Below, piece after piece: positions 33,595 to 44,135 of a stretch of 64,000 bases of DNA; position 1 is the stretch's first letter, and every line of letters starts with the position of its first letter. The DNA is from Sphingobacteriales bacterium (GTDB lineage Bacteria > Bacteroidota > Bacteroidia > Chitinophagales > LD1). The stretch is from NCBI GenBank assembly GCA_018262795.1, contig JADFDM010000006.1, positions 62,001-126,000 of the forward strand, written 5' to 3'. A model generated the notes under the pieces. It was not told the DNA's origin, did no database searches, and saw nothing but the letters and a program-made list of their open reading frames with translations. Position numbers and translations under genes: made by a program.

Positions 33595-36500
33595 ATGAAA
33601 ACAGTTACAACGATTGCTGGGATACTCTTATTACTCACAACTTACCAAGCATTCGGTCAGCAATGGTACCCCACTTATGTTCCGCATGGTAGGGATGTGA
33701 GCGCGGCAGTTATTCTCGACAGGAATACCTTAGTAATGGGCGCGGGTAGTGAGATAGATGAAACGATGGAGGATTTTTTCATCACCTCTGATTATGCCCT
33801 ATTGTGCAATGTATTTTCTACCGGGAATCCTACTTCGCAGGTGAAATCAATTGCCTTTTCTGATGGCTTGAAAGGTTTTGCGGTACACTATAAGGGTAAA
33901 ATGTCTGAAACTTTCGATGGAGGGAATATTTGGAGTATTGTAAAGGTGATGAACAATAGAAACTTTTTCAAAGTGATTTATCACGGAGTCAATACCTTGT
34001 TGATAGCCGGAGGCACACAAACAAAAGATACGGCTGTGATTCTGAAAAGTACCGATGGTGGAGTGAATTGGACGGATGTGTACGATCAACCCGGCACTTG
34101 GTTGAAATCGGTTTGCTTTGTGGACTCGTTGAAGGGATTTGCAGTAGGTGATAGCGCACAAATTCTCACTACCACCGATGCCGGAAATTCATGGACACCA
34201 ATGGTAGCTCCCATCACGGGAAGAAACTTTAACAGCGTTGTTTTTCTGAATAGTGATACCGGCTTTATAGTTGGCGGGCTAAAAGATTCTATTCGAACCA
34301 TTTTAAAAACAACCAATGGCGGCACTAACTGGACGGTGCTTAAAGACGAAGTGGGTGGAGGCTTGAATGATATTGCTTTTTTGAATTCCGTAGAGGGATA
34401 CATAGTGGGTGATAGTGCTACGCTTCTGAAAACTACTAATGCCGGAACGAATTGGACTCCGCAAGCGCTTCCCAATACTTTGGATGATCAATATCTCACC
34501 ACCATTACTTTTTATCAAAATACACTTGGGCTAATCGGTGGCAGGGATGGGCACTTATACCTCTACTCCAACATGACATCACCGCAGGTTATTACTGATT
34601 CTTATACACAAATTGATTCTGGACAAGTGGTGCTGGCCGCTAAAGTAAATACACATGGCACCCCTACCAGATGTTACTTTGTAATCTCAGATGACTCTAC
34701 TTTCACTTCACCGGCAACCAGATTTAATGAGCAAACCATCACCAGCGATTCGTTAGTGTATCTCACTTCACCGTTTAATGGATTAATTCCGAATACGCGC
34801 TATTACTATTACTGCCGGGCAGAAAATTTAGCAGGTAACACTGTGGGGAACACCTTGAATTTTGACTTTGGTGGTGATAGATATACCTTTCGGTTCGATC
34901 AACCCGGTGGACGAATAGATACCACCTTTCTGACCGCGATAATCAATAAATTCTCTGAGCCTGTTGCGGTTACTTTTGATTATGCTACAGATCTGCTGAT
35001 GCAGAATTCAGTGAGTGGATTTCCGGCAACTGTCACCGACACACTTTTACACCCTATCGCTGCTTCATTGGGGAATCTTTATCCATACACCCAGTATTAC
35101 TGCCGGATGAGAGGAACTTCTGCCAGTCGAAAATATTTCAGTCCTACGCTTGTATTTACAACGGGCGAACCGTTTACCACCTATAGAACTTTACAGGCCA
35201 CTTCTGTATCAGACTCCAGTGCAGTGCTGAACGGATTGATGGAAGGGGCACTGCTGTCCAGCACAGTTTATTTTGAATATGGTCTTGATCCGGTCTTTAT
35301 GCGGAATCTGGTATATGCTACCCCGGCTGTAGTAAATGACACGCTACAACATTTGCTTTCCGTTAGCCTAAATCATCTTTTACCCGATACCATTTATTAT
35401 TTCCGTTTGGTAGTAAAAACAGCCACCGGTAGTTATTCTGGCCAGGAACTTAGTTTCTATACCTCAAACATCCATACTGTTTTTGAAACCCTCCCTCCGG
35501 CACACGTTACCGGGTATTCTGCTTCACTACTGGGGCAGGTAGATCAAATGCCTTTGCCCGTATCCCTTTATTTCCAATACGGAACCAATTCGTTCATGCA
35601 GGATTCCGTATTTGCCATACCGGCAACTGTCAATGATTCCCTTCCCCATTTAATACAAATTCCGGTACTGAACTTGGTGCCTTACACTACTTATTACTAT
35701 CGCTTGGTAGGCATCACTTCATCGGGAAATTTTCGTGGAGACATCATCAGTTTTCAAACCGGAAATACAACTTCCGCCTTTCAAACCGAAGCGGCTTCGG
35801 GTATTAGCACCAATTCCGCCATTTTAAATGGCGGCATACATAACGTGGGGCTTAGTACCAATTTAAGTTTTGAATATGGCACTACCACCGCTTTGGGAAA
35901 CACAATAACAGCGAACCCACAAACCGTAAACGATACTTTACAACATACCGTTTCTGCTGCTTTACAGAGTTTACTCCCCAACACTTTTTATTACTACCGG
36001 CTAAAAGGAGAACTCGCGGGCGGAGCCACCTTACTCGGAAACACATTGTCTTTTTACACCGGAGCAAACCCTATTCTGAACTGGGATTTTCAGTCTTGGC
36101 ATCAGGAGGATTTTCTCTTAGCCGATCATTGGACATTTTTTGGAAATGATTTTGAACAAGTGCCGGGGCACTCAGGGAATTATGCCCTCAAGATAAGCAA
36201 TGCAACCATTGCCATGAATGGTAAGATGATAGATAATGCCCCCCACCAATTCTTGCTCGGGGTACCTTTTCACGCCCGTCCTGATTCCTTCTCGGTATTT
36301 TTGAATTATCATTTTTTGCCGGGAGATACCGGAGGAATGTTCGTGCATTTGTATGATGATAATTACAATGATATCTGTACAGAGCTTTTCCCTGTAAGTG
36401 GTAATTCAGGGGGTACCTTTAAGCGGATATCATTTCCCCTTTCCTACAATTCGGGACTTATGCCCGACTCTTTAATTGTAATGTTTGCTTGCGCTTATTC

Positions 36501-37392
36501 CGATCTTACCATGCCGCACCCCGATGATTACATGATCATAGATGATATTACCCCTGTACCTGCCACGCAAACTATTTACAATGGTGATTTTGAAAACTGG
36601 TTTTCCTTCTCTAATTATTCTTTAGACAGTTGGAATTATGCAAAGCATCAATTTATAACGGATTCAGCAAATATCACTCCCATCGTTACTCAAGCAACCT
36701 ATAATCCTCCCAGCGATTATGCCGCACAAATTCAGGGTATAAAATTAGGAGGAGAATGGGTAGGAGGAGAACTTAGCAATATTAACCAGGATGTTTTCAC
36801 AAAGTCGGGCGGCACTCCCATACAGGTGCGCTACCAAACTCTAAACGGATATTATAAGTGGTTGCCTCAAAATAGTGATACTATGCTGATAGATGTACAG
36901 ATGCTGTCACAGGGGCAAATCATCGGGAACGGACGATTTTCGCAAACCGATAGCGTTAGTTCATTTACTCCTTTCAATATTCCGATAAATTATGCGGTAA
37001 GCGGTGTGATACCCGATACCGCTAAAATTCTTTTCCGAACATTTTCATCTATGGCTTATGGCCCCTCTACTTTAGTCATTGATAAAATTAGTTTTGACGG
37101 ATTTACAGGCGTACCCGAAAATGAAGTAATGGTGCCGAGTACATCTCTTGAAGTTTTCATTTATCCCAACCCTACCGGCAACCGTTTAACCGTAGAATGG
37201 AATAAGGAAACAAAGGGGAAAGTTACGCTAACACTGGTAAGCGTAGAGGGAAGGGTGGTAAAATCAGAAACAAATTATCCAGCTAACAGAAAACTAAGTA
37301 TAGATGTAGCAGATTTAGTTTCGGGTGTTTATTTTATAGAAGTGCAGAGCGGAAGCAGCCGAATGGTAAGAAAAGTAATAGTAGCCAGGTAA
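33595..37392 (+). CDS. Large multidomain T9SS protein: YCF48-like propeller, five FN3-like repeats, two jelly-roll domains
   Basis: A 1265-residue exported protein. Residues 1-21 form the signal peptide. Residues 25-326 carry YCF48/BNR-like repeats (STDGGVNWTDV, TTDAGNSWTPM, TTNGGTNWTVL, TTNAGTNWTPQ). Then come five repeats of about 100 residues, starting near 327, 428, 526, 626 and 725; each has a [FY]-x-Y-G or similar beta strand and a [LI]-x-P-x-T-x-Y-Y-Y-R motif, like fibronectin type III. Two jelly-roll-like segments follow (NWDFQSWHQEDFL at about 828 and NGDFENWFSFSNY at about 996). The last 85 residues are a T9SS type A sorting domain (FIYPNPTGNRLTV to GVYFIEVQSG). A surface adhesin or glycan-binding role is inferred. 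Confidence 0.9.
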   Translation: MKTVTTIAGILLLLTTYQAFGQQWYPTYVPHGRDVSAAVILDRNTLVMGAGSEIDETMEDFFITSDYALLCNVFSTGNPTSQVKSIAFSDGLKGFAVHYKGKMSETFDGGNIWSIVKVMNNRNFFKVIYHGVNTLLIAGGTQTKDTAVILKSTDGGVNWTDVYDQPGTWLKSVCFVDSLKGFAVGDSAQILTTTDAGNSWTPMVAPITGRNFNSVVFLNSDTGFIVGGLKDSIRTILKTTNGGTNWTVLKDEVGGGLNDIAFLNSVEGYIVGDSATLLKTTNAGTNWTPQALPNTLDDQYLTTITFYQNTLGLIGGRDGHLYLYSNMTSPQVITDSYTQIDSGQVVLAAKVNTHGTPTRCYFVISDDSTFTSPATRFNEQTITSDSLVYLTSPFNGLIPNTRYYYYCRAENLAGNTVGNTLNFDFGGDRYTFRFDQPGGRIDTTFLTAIINKFSEPVAVTFDYATDLLMQNSVSGFPATVTDTLLHPIAASLGNLYPYTQYYCRMRGTSASRKYFSPTLVFTTGEPFTTYRTLQATSVSDSSAVLNGLMEGALLSSTVYFEYGLDPVFMRNLVYATPAVVNDTLQHLLSVSLNHLLPDTIYYFRLVVKTATGSYSGQELSFYTSNIHTVFETLPPAHVTGYSASLLGQVDQMPLPVSLYFQYGTNSFMQDSVFAIPATVNDSLPHLIQIPVLNLVPYTTYYYRLVGITSSGNFRGDIISFQTGNTTSAFQTEAASGISTNSAILNGGIHNVGLSTNLSFEYGTTTALGNTITANPQTVNDTLQHTVSAALQSLLPNTFYYYRLKGELAGGATLLGNTLSFYTGANPILNWDFQSWHQEDFLLADHWTFFGNDFEQVPGHSGNYALKISNATIAMNGKMIDNAPHQFLLGVPFHARPDSFSVFLNYHFLPGDTGGMFVHLYDDNYNDICTELFPVSGNSGGTFKRISFPLSYNSGLMPDSLIVMFACAYSDLTMPHPDDYMIIDDITPVPATQTIYNGDFENWFSFSNYSLDSWNYAKHQFITDSANITPIVTQATYNPPSDYAAQIQGIKLGGEWVGGELSNINQDVFTKSGGTPIQVRYQTLNGYYKWLPQNSDTMLIDVQMLSQGQIIGNGRFSQTDSVSSFTPFNIPINYAVSGVIPDTAKILFRTFSSMAYGPSTLVIDKISFDGFTGVPENEVMVPSTSLEVFIYPNPTGNRLTVEWNKETKGKVTLTLVSVEGRVVKSETNYPANRKLSIDVADLVSGVYFIEVQSGSSRMVRKVIVAR

Positions 37393-37762
37393 AAAAACGA
37401 GATACCCGTTCTCTCAAAGTATTCAGATGCCACACTCCGTTGAGATTGCAAAAAGCGCAGGGTTGTCAACTTTAATAGCAGGGTTATAAGCAAAGGAGTA
37501 AAATTTCCAAACCGGATAACTTCCCGAGCTAAGCATTGTCCATCTCAGTCTTTAATGAACTAAAAATACCTATTAAAACCTTGAGGGCGTAAAACAAAAT
37601 CTTAAGAAGAAATGGCCGGTTATAAGTTGCCGATGTTCTATCGTCAATTTTCAACTTCCTATTTTTAAACGGAGGAGTTGCTTAGATTTTGGGATCATCC
37701 ACTTTTCTTATTTAGCCGGCATTTATATTAGAATAAAAGGCATCTTCTATTATCTTTAAAAC
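37393..37762. other. 370-base intergenic stretch
   Basis: No gene, repeat or strong promoter is visible. TAGATTTTG near 37684 has one base too many for the -7 consensus. Confidence 0.5.
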
Positions 37763-38536
37763 ATGAATCCATTTCTATTAGCAGCGGTCATCGTGTTTTG
37801 CTTTATGACGGTTTTGTTTATGATAGCTGTTTTCATCAAAGACAACGGAGTGGCGGATATTGGCTGGGGAATCGGTTTTATACTCGTGGCGGCTGTAGCA
37901 ATGGAAAGCAGCGGCACTCTTTTCCCCAAACAAAAACTGCTGATGTTTCTGATAGCGATGTGGGGAGTAAGGTTAGCCTCATATATCTGTATCCGCAATT
38001 GGGGTCGGCCGGAAGACTTCCGCTATGCAAAGTGGAGAGCAGAATGGGGCGATAAGGTGTTGGTCAATTCGTTTCTGCGAGTGTTTATGCTTCAAGGGCT
38101 AATTATGTTGGTGATGTGCTTGCCTATTATTGTCGTCAACTCCACCCCCCGAACTCTTGACCTTCGATCCCTTTACCCGATAGGCGGTGGGCTTTGGGCT
38201 ATCGGCTTTTTCTTTGAGGGACTGGCCGATTTGCAAATGTTTTATTTCAAAGATAACGTGGCACACGAAGGGCACATTATGAATAAGGGCTTATGGAAAT
38301 ACTCGCGCCATCCCAATTACTTTGGCGAAGCGCTGATGTGGTGGGGCATCTTTATTATTTCTATCCCGTCCGGACAATGGTATCTCACCATTTGGTCGCC
38401 TGTGCTTATCACCTTTCTGTTATTAAAAGTTTCGGGAGTTACGCTGCTCGAAAAAAAGTATGAAGGAAACGATGCTTACACAGATTACAAGCGCAGAACC
38501 AGCACTTTCATCCCTTGGTTTCCCAAACAAATCTAA
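37763..38536 (+). CDS. DUF1295 membrane protein (steroid 5-alpha-reductase-like)
   Basis: A 257-residue protein with about six hydrophobic segments. Near the C-terminus is the family motif [20 protein letters not shown] (about residues 176-195), the cofactor-proximal segment of the steroid reductase and isoprenylcysteine methyltransferase superfamily. DUF1295 members are thought to reduce lipids or alkyl chains with NAD(P)H; the substrate here is unknown. The S8 peptidase follows after 26 bases. Confidence 0.9.
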   Translation: MNPFLLAAVIVFCFMTVLFMIAVFIKDNGVADIGWGIGFILVAAVAMESSGTLFPKQKLLMFLIAMWGVRLASYICIRNWGRPEDFRYAKWRAEWGDKVLVNSFLRVFMLQGLIMLVMCLPIIVVNSTPRTLDLRSLYPIGGGLWAIGFFFEGLADLQMFYFKDNVAHEGHIMNKGLWKYSRHPNYFGEALMWWGIFIISIPSGQWYLTIWSPVLITFLLLKVSGVTLLEKKYEGNDAYTDYKRRTSTFIPWFPKQI

Positions 38537-38562
38537 TTTCACAATTCACTCATTTTTTTGTG

Positions 38563-40434
38563 ATGAAGAATTATCTGCTTTTCACTTTTGTTTTTATCAG
38601 CTTCGCATCTACCGCCAGCGACAATTATTCTAATTATCCGAAACACACTGCTACAGACCGCTTGCTATTAATTTTTAAACCCGGAGTTTCTCCTGAAAGG
38701 AAGGAGGAAATCATTGAGGCTTCTCATTTAGTCACTTCCTTTACTCCCCTCCCTTCACCGGCTCTCACCATTTGTTTTACGAACGATCGCAAGGCGGCAA
38801 ACGCTTATTTTGAAAAGGTAACCGAGGTGCAGTTTGTTTCCTTTTTTATCACTGACGGGCAACATTATGCCGGAGTGCTGAATAAGTTTTTTGTAAAAAT
38901 CACCGATAAAAATTTTGAACCATTTTTAATGGAGAAATTGAAACACAACCATCTGAATCATTTCTTCCCCGACCGATACATTCCCAACCTTTATCAGGTA
39001 ATTGTTCCGGCCAACTCAAAGGAAAATACAATAGAGTGGTGCAATAAATTCAGAAACGAAGCATGGTGCAGTTATGCCGCACCCGATTACTTAGTAAACC
39101 CTATTGTTTGCAGCAACGATCCTTATTACAACAGGCAGTGGAGCATCGAAAACACCGGAAGTGTGCTGCAAGGGCACGGCACTCCCGATGCGGATATGGA
39201 TGTGGATAGCGCATGGACGCTTACTACCGGAAACCCCACCATCAAAGTGGGCATTATTGATTCGGGAGTAGATACCTTACACGAAGACCTAATGGCCAAC
39301 CTGCTACCCGGCCACGATGCTGTGAGCGATTCAACAGACGGATACCCCACCCCAAATTTCCCGGAAGACGGACACGGCACTTGCTGTTCGGGAATTGTAG
39401 CAGCCGTAAAAGACAACAACAAAGTGACCACCGGGATTGCTCCCTCGTGTAAAATCATACCGGTTCGCGCTTTCTATTACATCCTGTTACAAGGGTCGAG
39501 CGGGCCTCTCCCCTATTCTACCGCCACTGCCTTTGCCGATGCTATTGGATGGGCGTGGAGTGTAGCCGGAGCCGATATTTTGAGCAACTCATGGGGACTG
39601 CCACCCTCACTCATCACTTTTTTGCCGGGAGGTATGCAGCCGGTAGATGATGCGATTCAACAAGCCTATATGAATGGACGAAACGGTAAAGGGATAGCGA
39701 TGTTTTTCAGCAGTGGAAATGACAATGATAGCTTGGGAACTATTTGGCCCTCTTCCCGGCCACAAACTATTGCGGTAAACGCTACCAGTATGTGCGATGA
39801 AAGAAAAAATCCGGCTGATTGCAGCGGGGAAAACTGGGGAGGCGATTACGGAACGGGGCTTGACTTTAGCGCTCCGGGAGTTAAGATAGCAACGACTGAC
39901 ATGAACGGCAGCAAAGGTTTTACGGCTCAAAATTACACCTTCACCTTTAACGGCACTTCGGCAGCCTGCCCCAATGCAGCCGGAGTGGGTGCGCTGTTGC
40001 TTTCCTTGCGACCCGATCTGACTGCCGAGGATGTGCGGAATATCATTGCAAGAAGTGCTGAAAAAGTAGGCGGTTATAACTATGATTCCACTTTTGCCAA
40101 TGGAACATGGAGCAGAGAGTTGGGCTATGGAAGAGTGAATGCTTATCAGGCTTTGCAATTATCGCTCTACTATTCTTCTGTATCTGACCCAATTTCCCCA
40201 GAGGAAAAAGTAAGCATATACCCCAATCCGGGCAGCGGTGTATTTTTCATTCGCAGTAATGCCTCTGCTTCTAATTGGGTATTGTTGGATATGAGAGGAG
40301 CCGAAGTGTTAAAGGGAGCGCTTACCAATGGAGAGGGAACAGTAGTTGCTTCTGCCATGCTGCCGGGTATTTATCTTCTGAAAATAAATACCGGAAGATT
40401 ATGGCTAACAGAGAAAGTAGCCATTACCAAATAG
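38563..40434 (+). CDS. Secreted subtilisin-like S8 peptidase with T9SS type A sorting domain
   Basis: The frame opens at 38515, but the start at 38563 begins a signal peptide (MKNYLLFTFVFISFASTAS), giving 623 residues. An N-terminal prodomain (about 20-180) precedes the catalytic domain. The triad is Asp233 in VGIIDSGVDTLHED, His271 in EDGHGTCCSG, and Ser466 in FNGTSAACPNAAG; the oxyanion Asn is probably in SSGNDND. The last 80 residues are a T9SS sorting domain (VSIYPNPGSGVFFI to GIYLLKINTG). It should be a protease exported to the cell surface or medium. Confidence 0.92.
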   Translation: MKNYLLFTFVFISFASTASDNYSNYPKHTATDRLLLIFKPGVSPERKEEIIEASHLVTSFTPLPSPALTICFTNDRKAANAYFEKVTEVQFVSFFITDGQHYAGVLNKFFVKITDKNFEPFLMEKLKHNHLNHFFPDRYIPNLYQVIVPANSKENTIEWCNKFRNEAWCSYAAPDYLVNPIVCSNDPYYNRQWSIENTGSVLQGHGTPDADMDVDSAWTLTTGNPTIKVGIIDSGVDTLHEDLMANLLPGHDAVSDSTDGYPTPNFPEDGHGTCCSGIVAAVKDNNKVTTGIAPSCKIIPVRAFYYILLQGSSGPLPYSTATAFADAIGWAWSVAGADILSNSWGLPPSLITFLPGGMQPVDDAIQQAYMNGRNGKGIAMFFSSGNDNDSLGTIWPSSRPQTIAVNATSMCDERKNPADCSGENWGGDYGTGLDFSAPGVKIATTDMNGSKGFTAQNYTFTFNGTSAACPNAAGVGALLLSLRPDLTAEDVRNIIARSAEKVGGYNYDSTFANGTWSRELGYGRVNAYQALQLSLYYSSVSDPISPEEKVSIYPNPGSGVFFIRSNASASNWVLLDMRGAEVLKGALTNGEGTVVASAMLPGIYLLKINTGRLWLTEKVAITK

Positions 40435-40442
40435 CGTTCATT

Positions 40443-40589
40443 TCAATTGCTCATTTGCACATGAGTTTGCTCTATTTCCGCTTGCTTCTTGTTGAGCGAC
40501 TCACTCATTTTGCGGTTTAGAATAACAAACCCGATCAGCACTACACAGAACACTACCAGCATTAAGTTCATTGAGGTGTCAGTTTTCAT
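40443..40589 (-). CDS. Small single-pass membrane protein (48 residues)
   Basis: A complete frame of 48 codons on the minus strand. A short N-terminal part (MKTDTSMN) is followed by a hydrophobic segment of about 16 residues (LMLVVFCVVLIGFVIL, residues 9-24), then a basic turn (NRKMSESLNKK) and a polar helix. This N-out or N-in single-span layout with a positive flank is typical of small membrane proteins, and the frame lies in an otherwise gene-free region. There is no strong ribosome-binding site or -7 element, so it may still be chance. Confidence 0.45.
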   Translation of the reverse strand: MKTDTSMNLMLVVFCVVLIGFVILNRKMSESLNKKQAEIEQTHVQMSN

Positions 40590-40893
40590 AAGGTCTGATT
40601 TATAAATGAAAAATGGTTGTTTAATAAATGTAACGGCTAAATCTTTTAATCGTGTATGTCCCTGTGTCTATAACCTGCGGTTTTTAACGGGCTATTCACA
40701 AATGGCTATTATAATGCCAGTTCTATAGAATTACGAGAACGATAGAGGAAGGTTATACACACTGATTGGGGAACCCATTACGGGTGAAGGAATTAGCGAA
40801 AAAAAAATGTTAGCACATTGCTTGTTCCACTTTTGAGGTGTTCAACTACCGGACACGTTTTGTCCCAATTAATTGACAGCTAAATCCACCTGT
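40590..40893. other. Gene-free stretch between small ORF and serS end
   Basis: About 300 bases with no gene, clear hairpin or promoter that I can support. Confidence 0.45.
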
Positions 40894-42165
40894 TTATACA
40901 ATCGTGCTAAATCCAGTATAGGGTTTTAAGGCCGCAGGAATATTAATTCCATCCTTCGTTTGGTGGTTTTCCAATAGAGAGGCAACTATACGCGGCAGTG
41001 CTAAAGCGCTACCGTTTAATGTATGCGCCAACTTTGTTTTTTTGTTTTCATCGCGGAACCGCACCTTCATCCGGTTGCTCTGAAAAGTTTCAAAGTTGGA
41101 AACAGAACTTACTTCCAGCCAGCGCTTTTGGGCAGCGCTGTACACTTCAAAATCGTAGGTCAGTGCCGAAGCAAAACTCATATCGCCACCACAAAGGCGA
41201 AGAATCCGGTAGGGCAGTTCCAACTTCTGCAACAAGCCTTCTACATGAGTCACCATCTCTTCCAATACTTCATAACTTTTATCGGGATGAACAATTTGCA
41301 CGATCTCTACTTTTTCAAACTGATGAACCCGGTTCAGCCCACGCACATCCTTTCCGTAAGAACCGGCTTCTCTGCGAAAACATGGAGAATAGGCAACAAA
41401 CTTTAGGGGCATATTCTTTTCCTCTATAATTTCATCTCGCACAATATTCGTCACCGGCACTTCGGCCGTAGGGATTAAATAAAATTGATCCATACCTACA
41501 TAGTACATCTGCCCTTCTTTATCGGGTAATTGGCCGGTGGCAAAGGCCGAATCCGTGTTCACCATGTAGGGAGGAATCACTTCCATATAACCGGCTTCAA
41601 TCGCATGGTCTAAAAAAAAACTGACTAACGATCGCTGTAGTTTTGCCCCTTGCTTTTTATACACCGGAAAGCCTGCCCCCGTAATTTTTACCCCTAATTC
41701 CAAATCGAACAAGTCGTGCTTTTTTGCTAATTCCCAATGTGGCAAGGCACTTTCGGCAAGCATGGGTATTTCCCCCACTTGCTTCACTACTTCATTTTCC
41801 TCCGGTGATTTTCCTTTGGGCACAGCTATACAAGGGGTATTTGGAATTAGTACCAGAATGTTGGTTAAATCTTCCTCTACCTTTCTGAGTCCGGCCTCTA
41901 ACAGTTTTGACTCTTCCTTCAGTGCAAATGTTTCTGCCTTTTTCTTTTCTGCCTCTTCCTTCTTTCCTTGCTTAAATAAGTCCCCTATTTCTTTGGCAAT
42001 CACATTTTGTTGAGCCAAATTGTCATCCAACTGTTTCTGAATATTTCTTCGCTTTTCATCCACTACCAAAGCCTCGTCAATCAAGTTCAACTGTCCGAAA
42101 TTTTTTACCGCTAATCGGCTTTTAATTTCCTCTGCTTTCGCTCTAATATTTGCTATTTCTAACAT
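40894..42165 (-). CDS. serS: Seryl-tRNA synthetase
   Basis: Charges tRNA-Ser and tRNA-Sec with serine. 423 residues, class II. An N-terminal long coiled-coil arm (about residues 25-105) binds tRNA. The catalytic domain has motif 2 FRREAGSYGKDVRGLNRVHQ (about 266-285), the TAEVP serine-binding segment, and motif 3 NGSALALPRIVASLLENHQ near the C-terminus. Cytoplasmic, essential. A TATCTTTG element lies upstream. Confidence 0.97.
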   Translation of the reverse strand: MLEIANIRAKAEEIKSRLAVKNFGQLNLIDEALVVDEKRRNIQKQLDDNLAQQNVIAKEIGDLFKQGKKEEAEKKKAETFALKEESKLLEAGLRKVEEDLTNILVLIPNTPCIAVPKGKSPEENEVVKQVGEIPMLAESALPHWELAKKHDLFDLELGVKITGAGFPVYKKQGAKLQRSLVSFFLDHAIEAGYMEVIPPYMVNTDSAFATGQLPDKEGQMYYVGMDQFYLIPTAEVPVTNIVRDEIIEEKNMPLKFVAYSPCFRREAGSYGKDVRGLNRVHQFEKVEIVQIVHPDKSYEVLEEMVTHVEGLLQKLELPYRILRLCGGDMSFASALTYDFEVYSAAQKRWLEVSSVSNFETFQSNRMKVRFRDENKKTKLAHTLNGSALALPRIVASLLENHQTKDGINIPAALKPYTGFSTIV

Positions 42166-42181
42166 CCCGAATGATTTTCCG

Positions 42182-42189
42182 CAAAGATA
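42182..42189 (-). promoter_or_regulatory. Possible -7 element (TATCTTTG) for serS
   Basis: On the minus strand TATCTTTG followed by C lies 16 bases before the ATG at 42165. A CAA at 42216 (TTG on that strand) is 26 bases away, too far for a -33 element. Confidence 0.5.
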
Positions 42190-42252
42190 TTTTTTTAGCG
42201 AAACTTACTTTGATGCAATGCTGTTGAAAGGAAAAACCGATCGCTATTTTCG

Positions 42253-42279
42253 CATTCATTCAAACCATTAAAATGAATG
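42253..42279. repeat. Inverted repeat in serS-rho gap (CATTCATT/AATGAATG)
   Basis: Eight-base perfect arms (42253-42260, 42272-42279) with an 11-base loop. Low GC content, so stability is modest. It could be an operator or a transcript structure; nothing more can be said. Confidence 0.5.
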
Positions 42280-42455
42280 GAATGGCCGCCAAACCCTTAG
42301 TGAGACAGCTCTTCGATTTTCTAAAGAAAAATTTGGGGAATCCGAAACTTTACCTAACATTGCAATCGTTATCTGATAGATCTCTCAGTATTTAGTGCTT
42401 TCCAACTAAAAATTACTGTCCGAAAAAATCCCGATACTTCAATATGTATTTTGGC

Positions 42456-42475
42456 AAACACAGAGAGTGTTTTTT
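42456..42475 (+). promoter_or_regulatory. Attenuator-like hairpin in the rho leader
   Basis: AAACAC (42456-42461) pairs with GTGTTT (42467-42472) around AGAGA, followed by TTT. It lies about 70 bases before the rho start. Rho is autoregulated in other bacteria, so a leader structure is plausible, but this stem is short and AU-rich. Confidence 0.3.
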
Positions 42476-42544
42476 ACGCTTCGTATGACAATTTCTCATT
42501 CAAATATCTCTCACCATAATTATTATTACACTAAAAATTAGCAC

Positions 42545-44056
42545 ATGTACGACATTCTTGAGTTGAATGACATGATCCTTCCTGAATTAAAAGAAATAGC
42601 AGAAGGTCTAAAAATTAAAGGCAACGACAAATTAGAGAAGCAAGAGTTAATCCTTAAAATCTTAGATGTTCAGGCATTGACTCCTGTAGCAGAGGAAGAA
42701 AAAGAGAAGGAAAAAGCAAAAAAGCCGCGGGCACGCAAGCCGATTGATCCGGTGCTGAAAACAAAGAGAGAAACGCACGAAGAAGTGACTGAAAAGGCGA
42801 TAACCCCTTCGGAGGAAAAAGAAACGGAGCAGGCTTCGGCAGCAGTTTCAGAGGAAACGGAATATCACTCCTCAGAAACACATTTTACTCCGGAGAGGCA
42901 GCATGAGGACACCAGAGCCAGAAATATTTTTAGCGTAGAATCAGATGCTATTATCGAAGGAGAAGGGGTATTGGAGATGATGCCGGACGGCTATGGATTT
43001 TTGAGATCTTCCGATTACAGCTACCTCTCTTCTCCGGATGATATTTACGTCTCTCCTTCTCAAATTAAATTGTTCGGATTAAAAACTGGCGATACCGTAA
43101 AAGGCTATATCCGCCCTCCCAAAGCCGGTGAAAAGTATTTTGCTCTCTTAAAAGTAGATACTATTAACGGAAAATTGCCGGAGGATGTTCGCGACCGAGT
43201 TTCATTCGATTACCTCACCCCGCTTTTCCCCTTTGAAAAACTGAATCTGTTCACTGCTCCTAACAATTTGACGACCCGTATCATTGACCTTTTTACTCCG
43301 GTAGGCAAAGGGCAGCGCGGTATGATTGTGTCACAACCCAAAACAGGGAAAACCACCATCCTAAAAGAAATAGCAAACGCTATTGCTAAAAACCATCCTG
43401 AAGTTTATCTGATTGTGTTGCTGGTAGATGAACGACCGGAAGAGGTAACAGACATGGACAGAAGTGTAAATGGCGAAGTGATTGCATCTACGTTTGATGA
43501 ACCGGCCGATAAGCACGTAAAGGTTTCTACTATCGTGTTGCAAAAGGCTAAGCGCTTAGTAGAGTGCGGCCACGATGTGGTCATTCTGCTCGATTCTATT
43601 ACTCGATTAGCCAGAGCGCACAACACGGTTTCCCCTTCTTCCGGCAAAGTATTATCCGGTGGAGTGGAAGCGAATGCCATGCAAAAACCCAAACAGTTTT
43701 TTGGAGCAGCTCGCAAAATTGAAAATGGCGGCTCGCTTACCATATTAGCTACAGCCTTGATAGATACCGGCTCAAAAATGGATGAAGTGATTTTTGAAGA
43801 ATTTAAAGGTACGGGCAATATGGAATTGCAGTTAGACCGCAAACTTTCCAACCGCAGAATTTACCCGGCCATTGATATTATTTCCTCTTCGACTCGTAGA
43901 GATGACTTATTGTTAGATAAGGATACTTTACAGCGGATGTGGATTTTGCGCAACCATATTGGCGATATGACTTCAGAAGAAGCGATGAACTTCTTAACAC
44001 AACAGATGAAAGGCACAAAAACCAATGAGGAGTTTTTGGTAGCGATGAACAGCTAA
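42545..44056 (+). CDS. rho: Transcription termination factor Rho with charged insertion
   Basis: An ATP-driven RNA helicase that ends transcription. 503 residues, longer than the about 420 of E. coli Rho. The N-terminal helix bundle ([20 protein letters not shown]) is followed by a low-complexity, Glu/Lys-rich segment (about residues 50-130), the OSB-type RNA-binding domain ([20 protein letters not shown]) and the ATPase core with Walker [10 protein letters not shown], Walker [14 protein letters not shown] and [20 protein letters not shown] (R-loop). The insertion resembles the disordered segment of Bacteroidota Rho. Confidence 0.96.
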   Translation: MYDILELNDMILPELKEIAEGLKIKGNDKLEKQELILKILDVQALTPVAEEEKEKEKAKKPRARKPIDPVLKTKRETHEEVTEKAITPSEEKETEQASAAVSEETEYHSSETHFTPERQHEDTRARNIFSVESDAIIEGEGVLEMMPDGYGFLRSSDYSYLSSPDDIYVSPSQIKLFGLKTGDTVKGYIRPPKAGEKYFALLKVDTINGKLPEDVRDRVSFDYLTPLFPFEKLNLFTAPNNLTTRIIDLFTPVGKGQRGMIVSQPKTGKTTILKEIANAIAKNHPEVYLIVLLVDERPEEVTDMDRSVNGEVIASTFDEPADKHVKVSTIVLQKAKRLVECGHDVVILLDSITRLARAHNTVSPSSGKVLSGGVEANAMQKPKQFFGAARKIENGGSLTILATALIDTGSKMDEVIFEEFKGTGNMELQLDRKLSNRRIYPAIDIISSSTRRDDLLLDKDTLQRMWILRNHIGDMTSEEAMNFLTQQMKGTKTNEEFLVAMNS

Positions 44057-44135
44057 CAGCTTTTGAAGAAGTCTCTAAAAGTGCACTATTAAATGAAGAG
44101 GGTCGCATTTGCGATAATCCGATACGTTTAAACAG

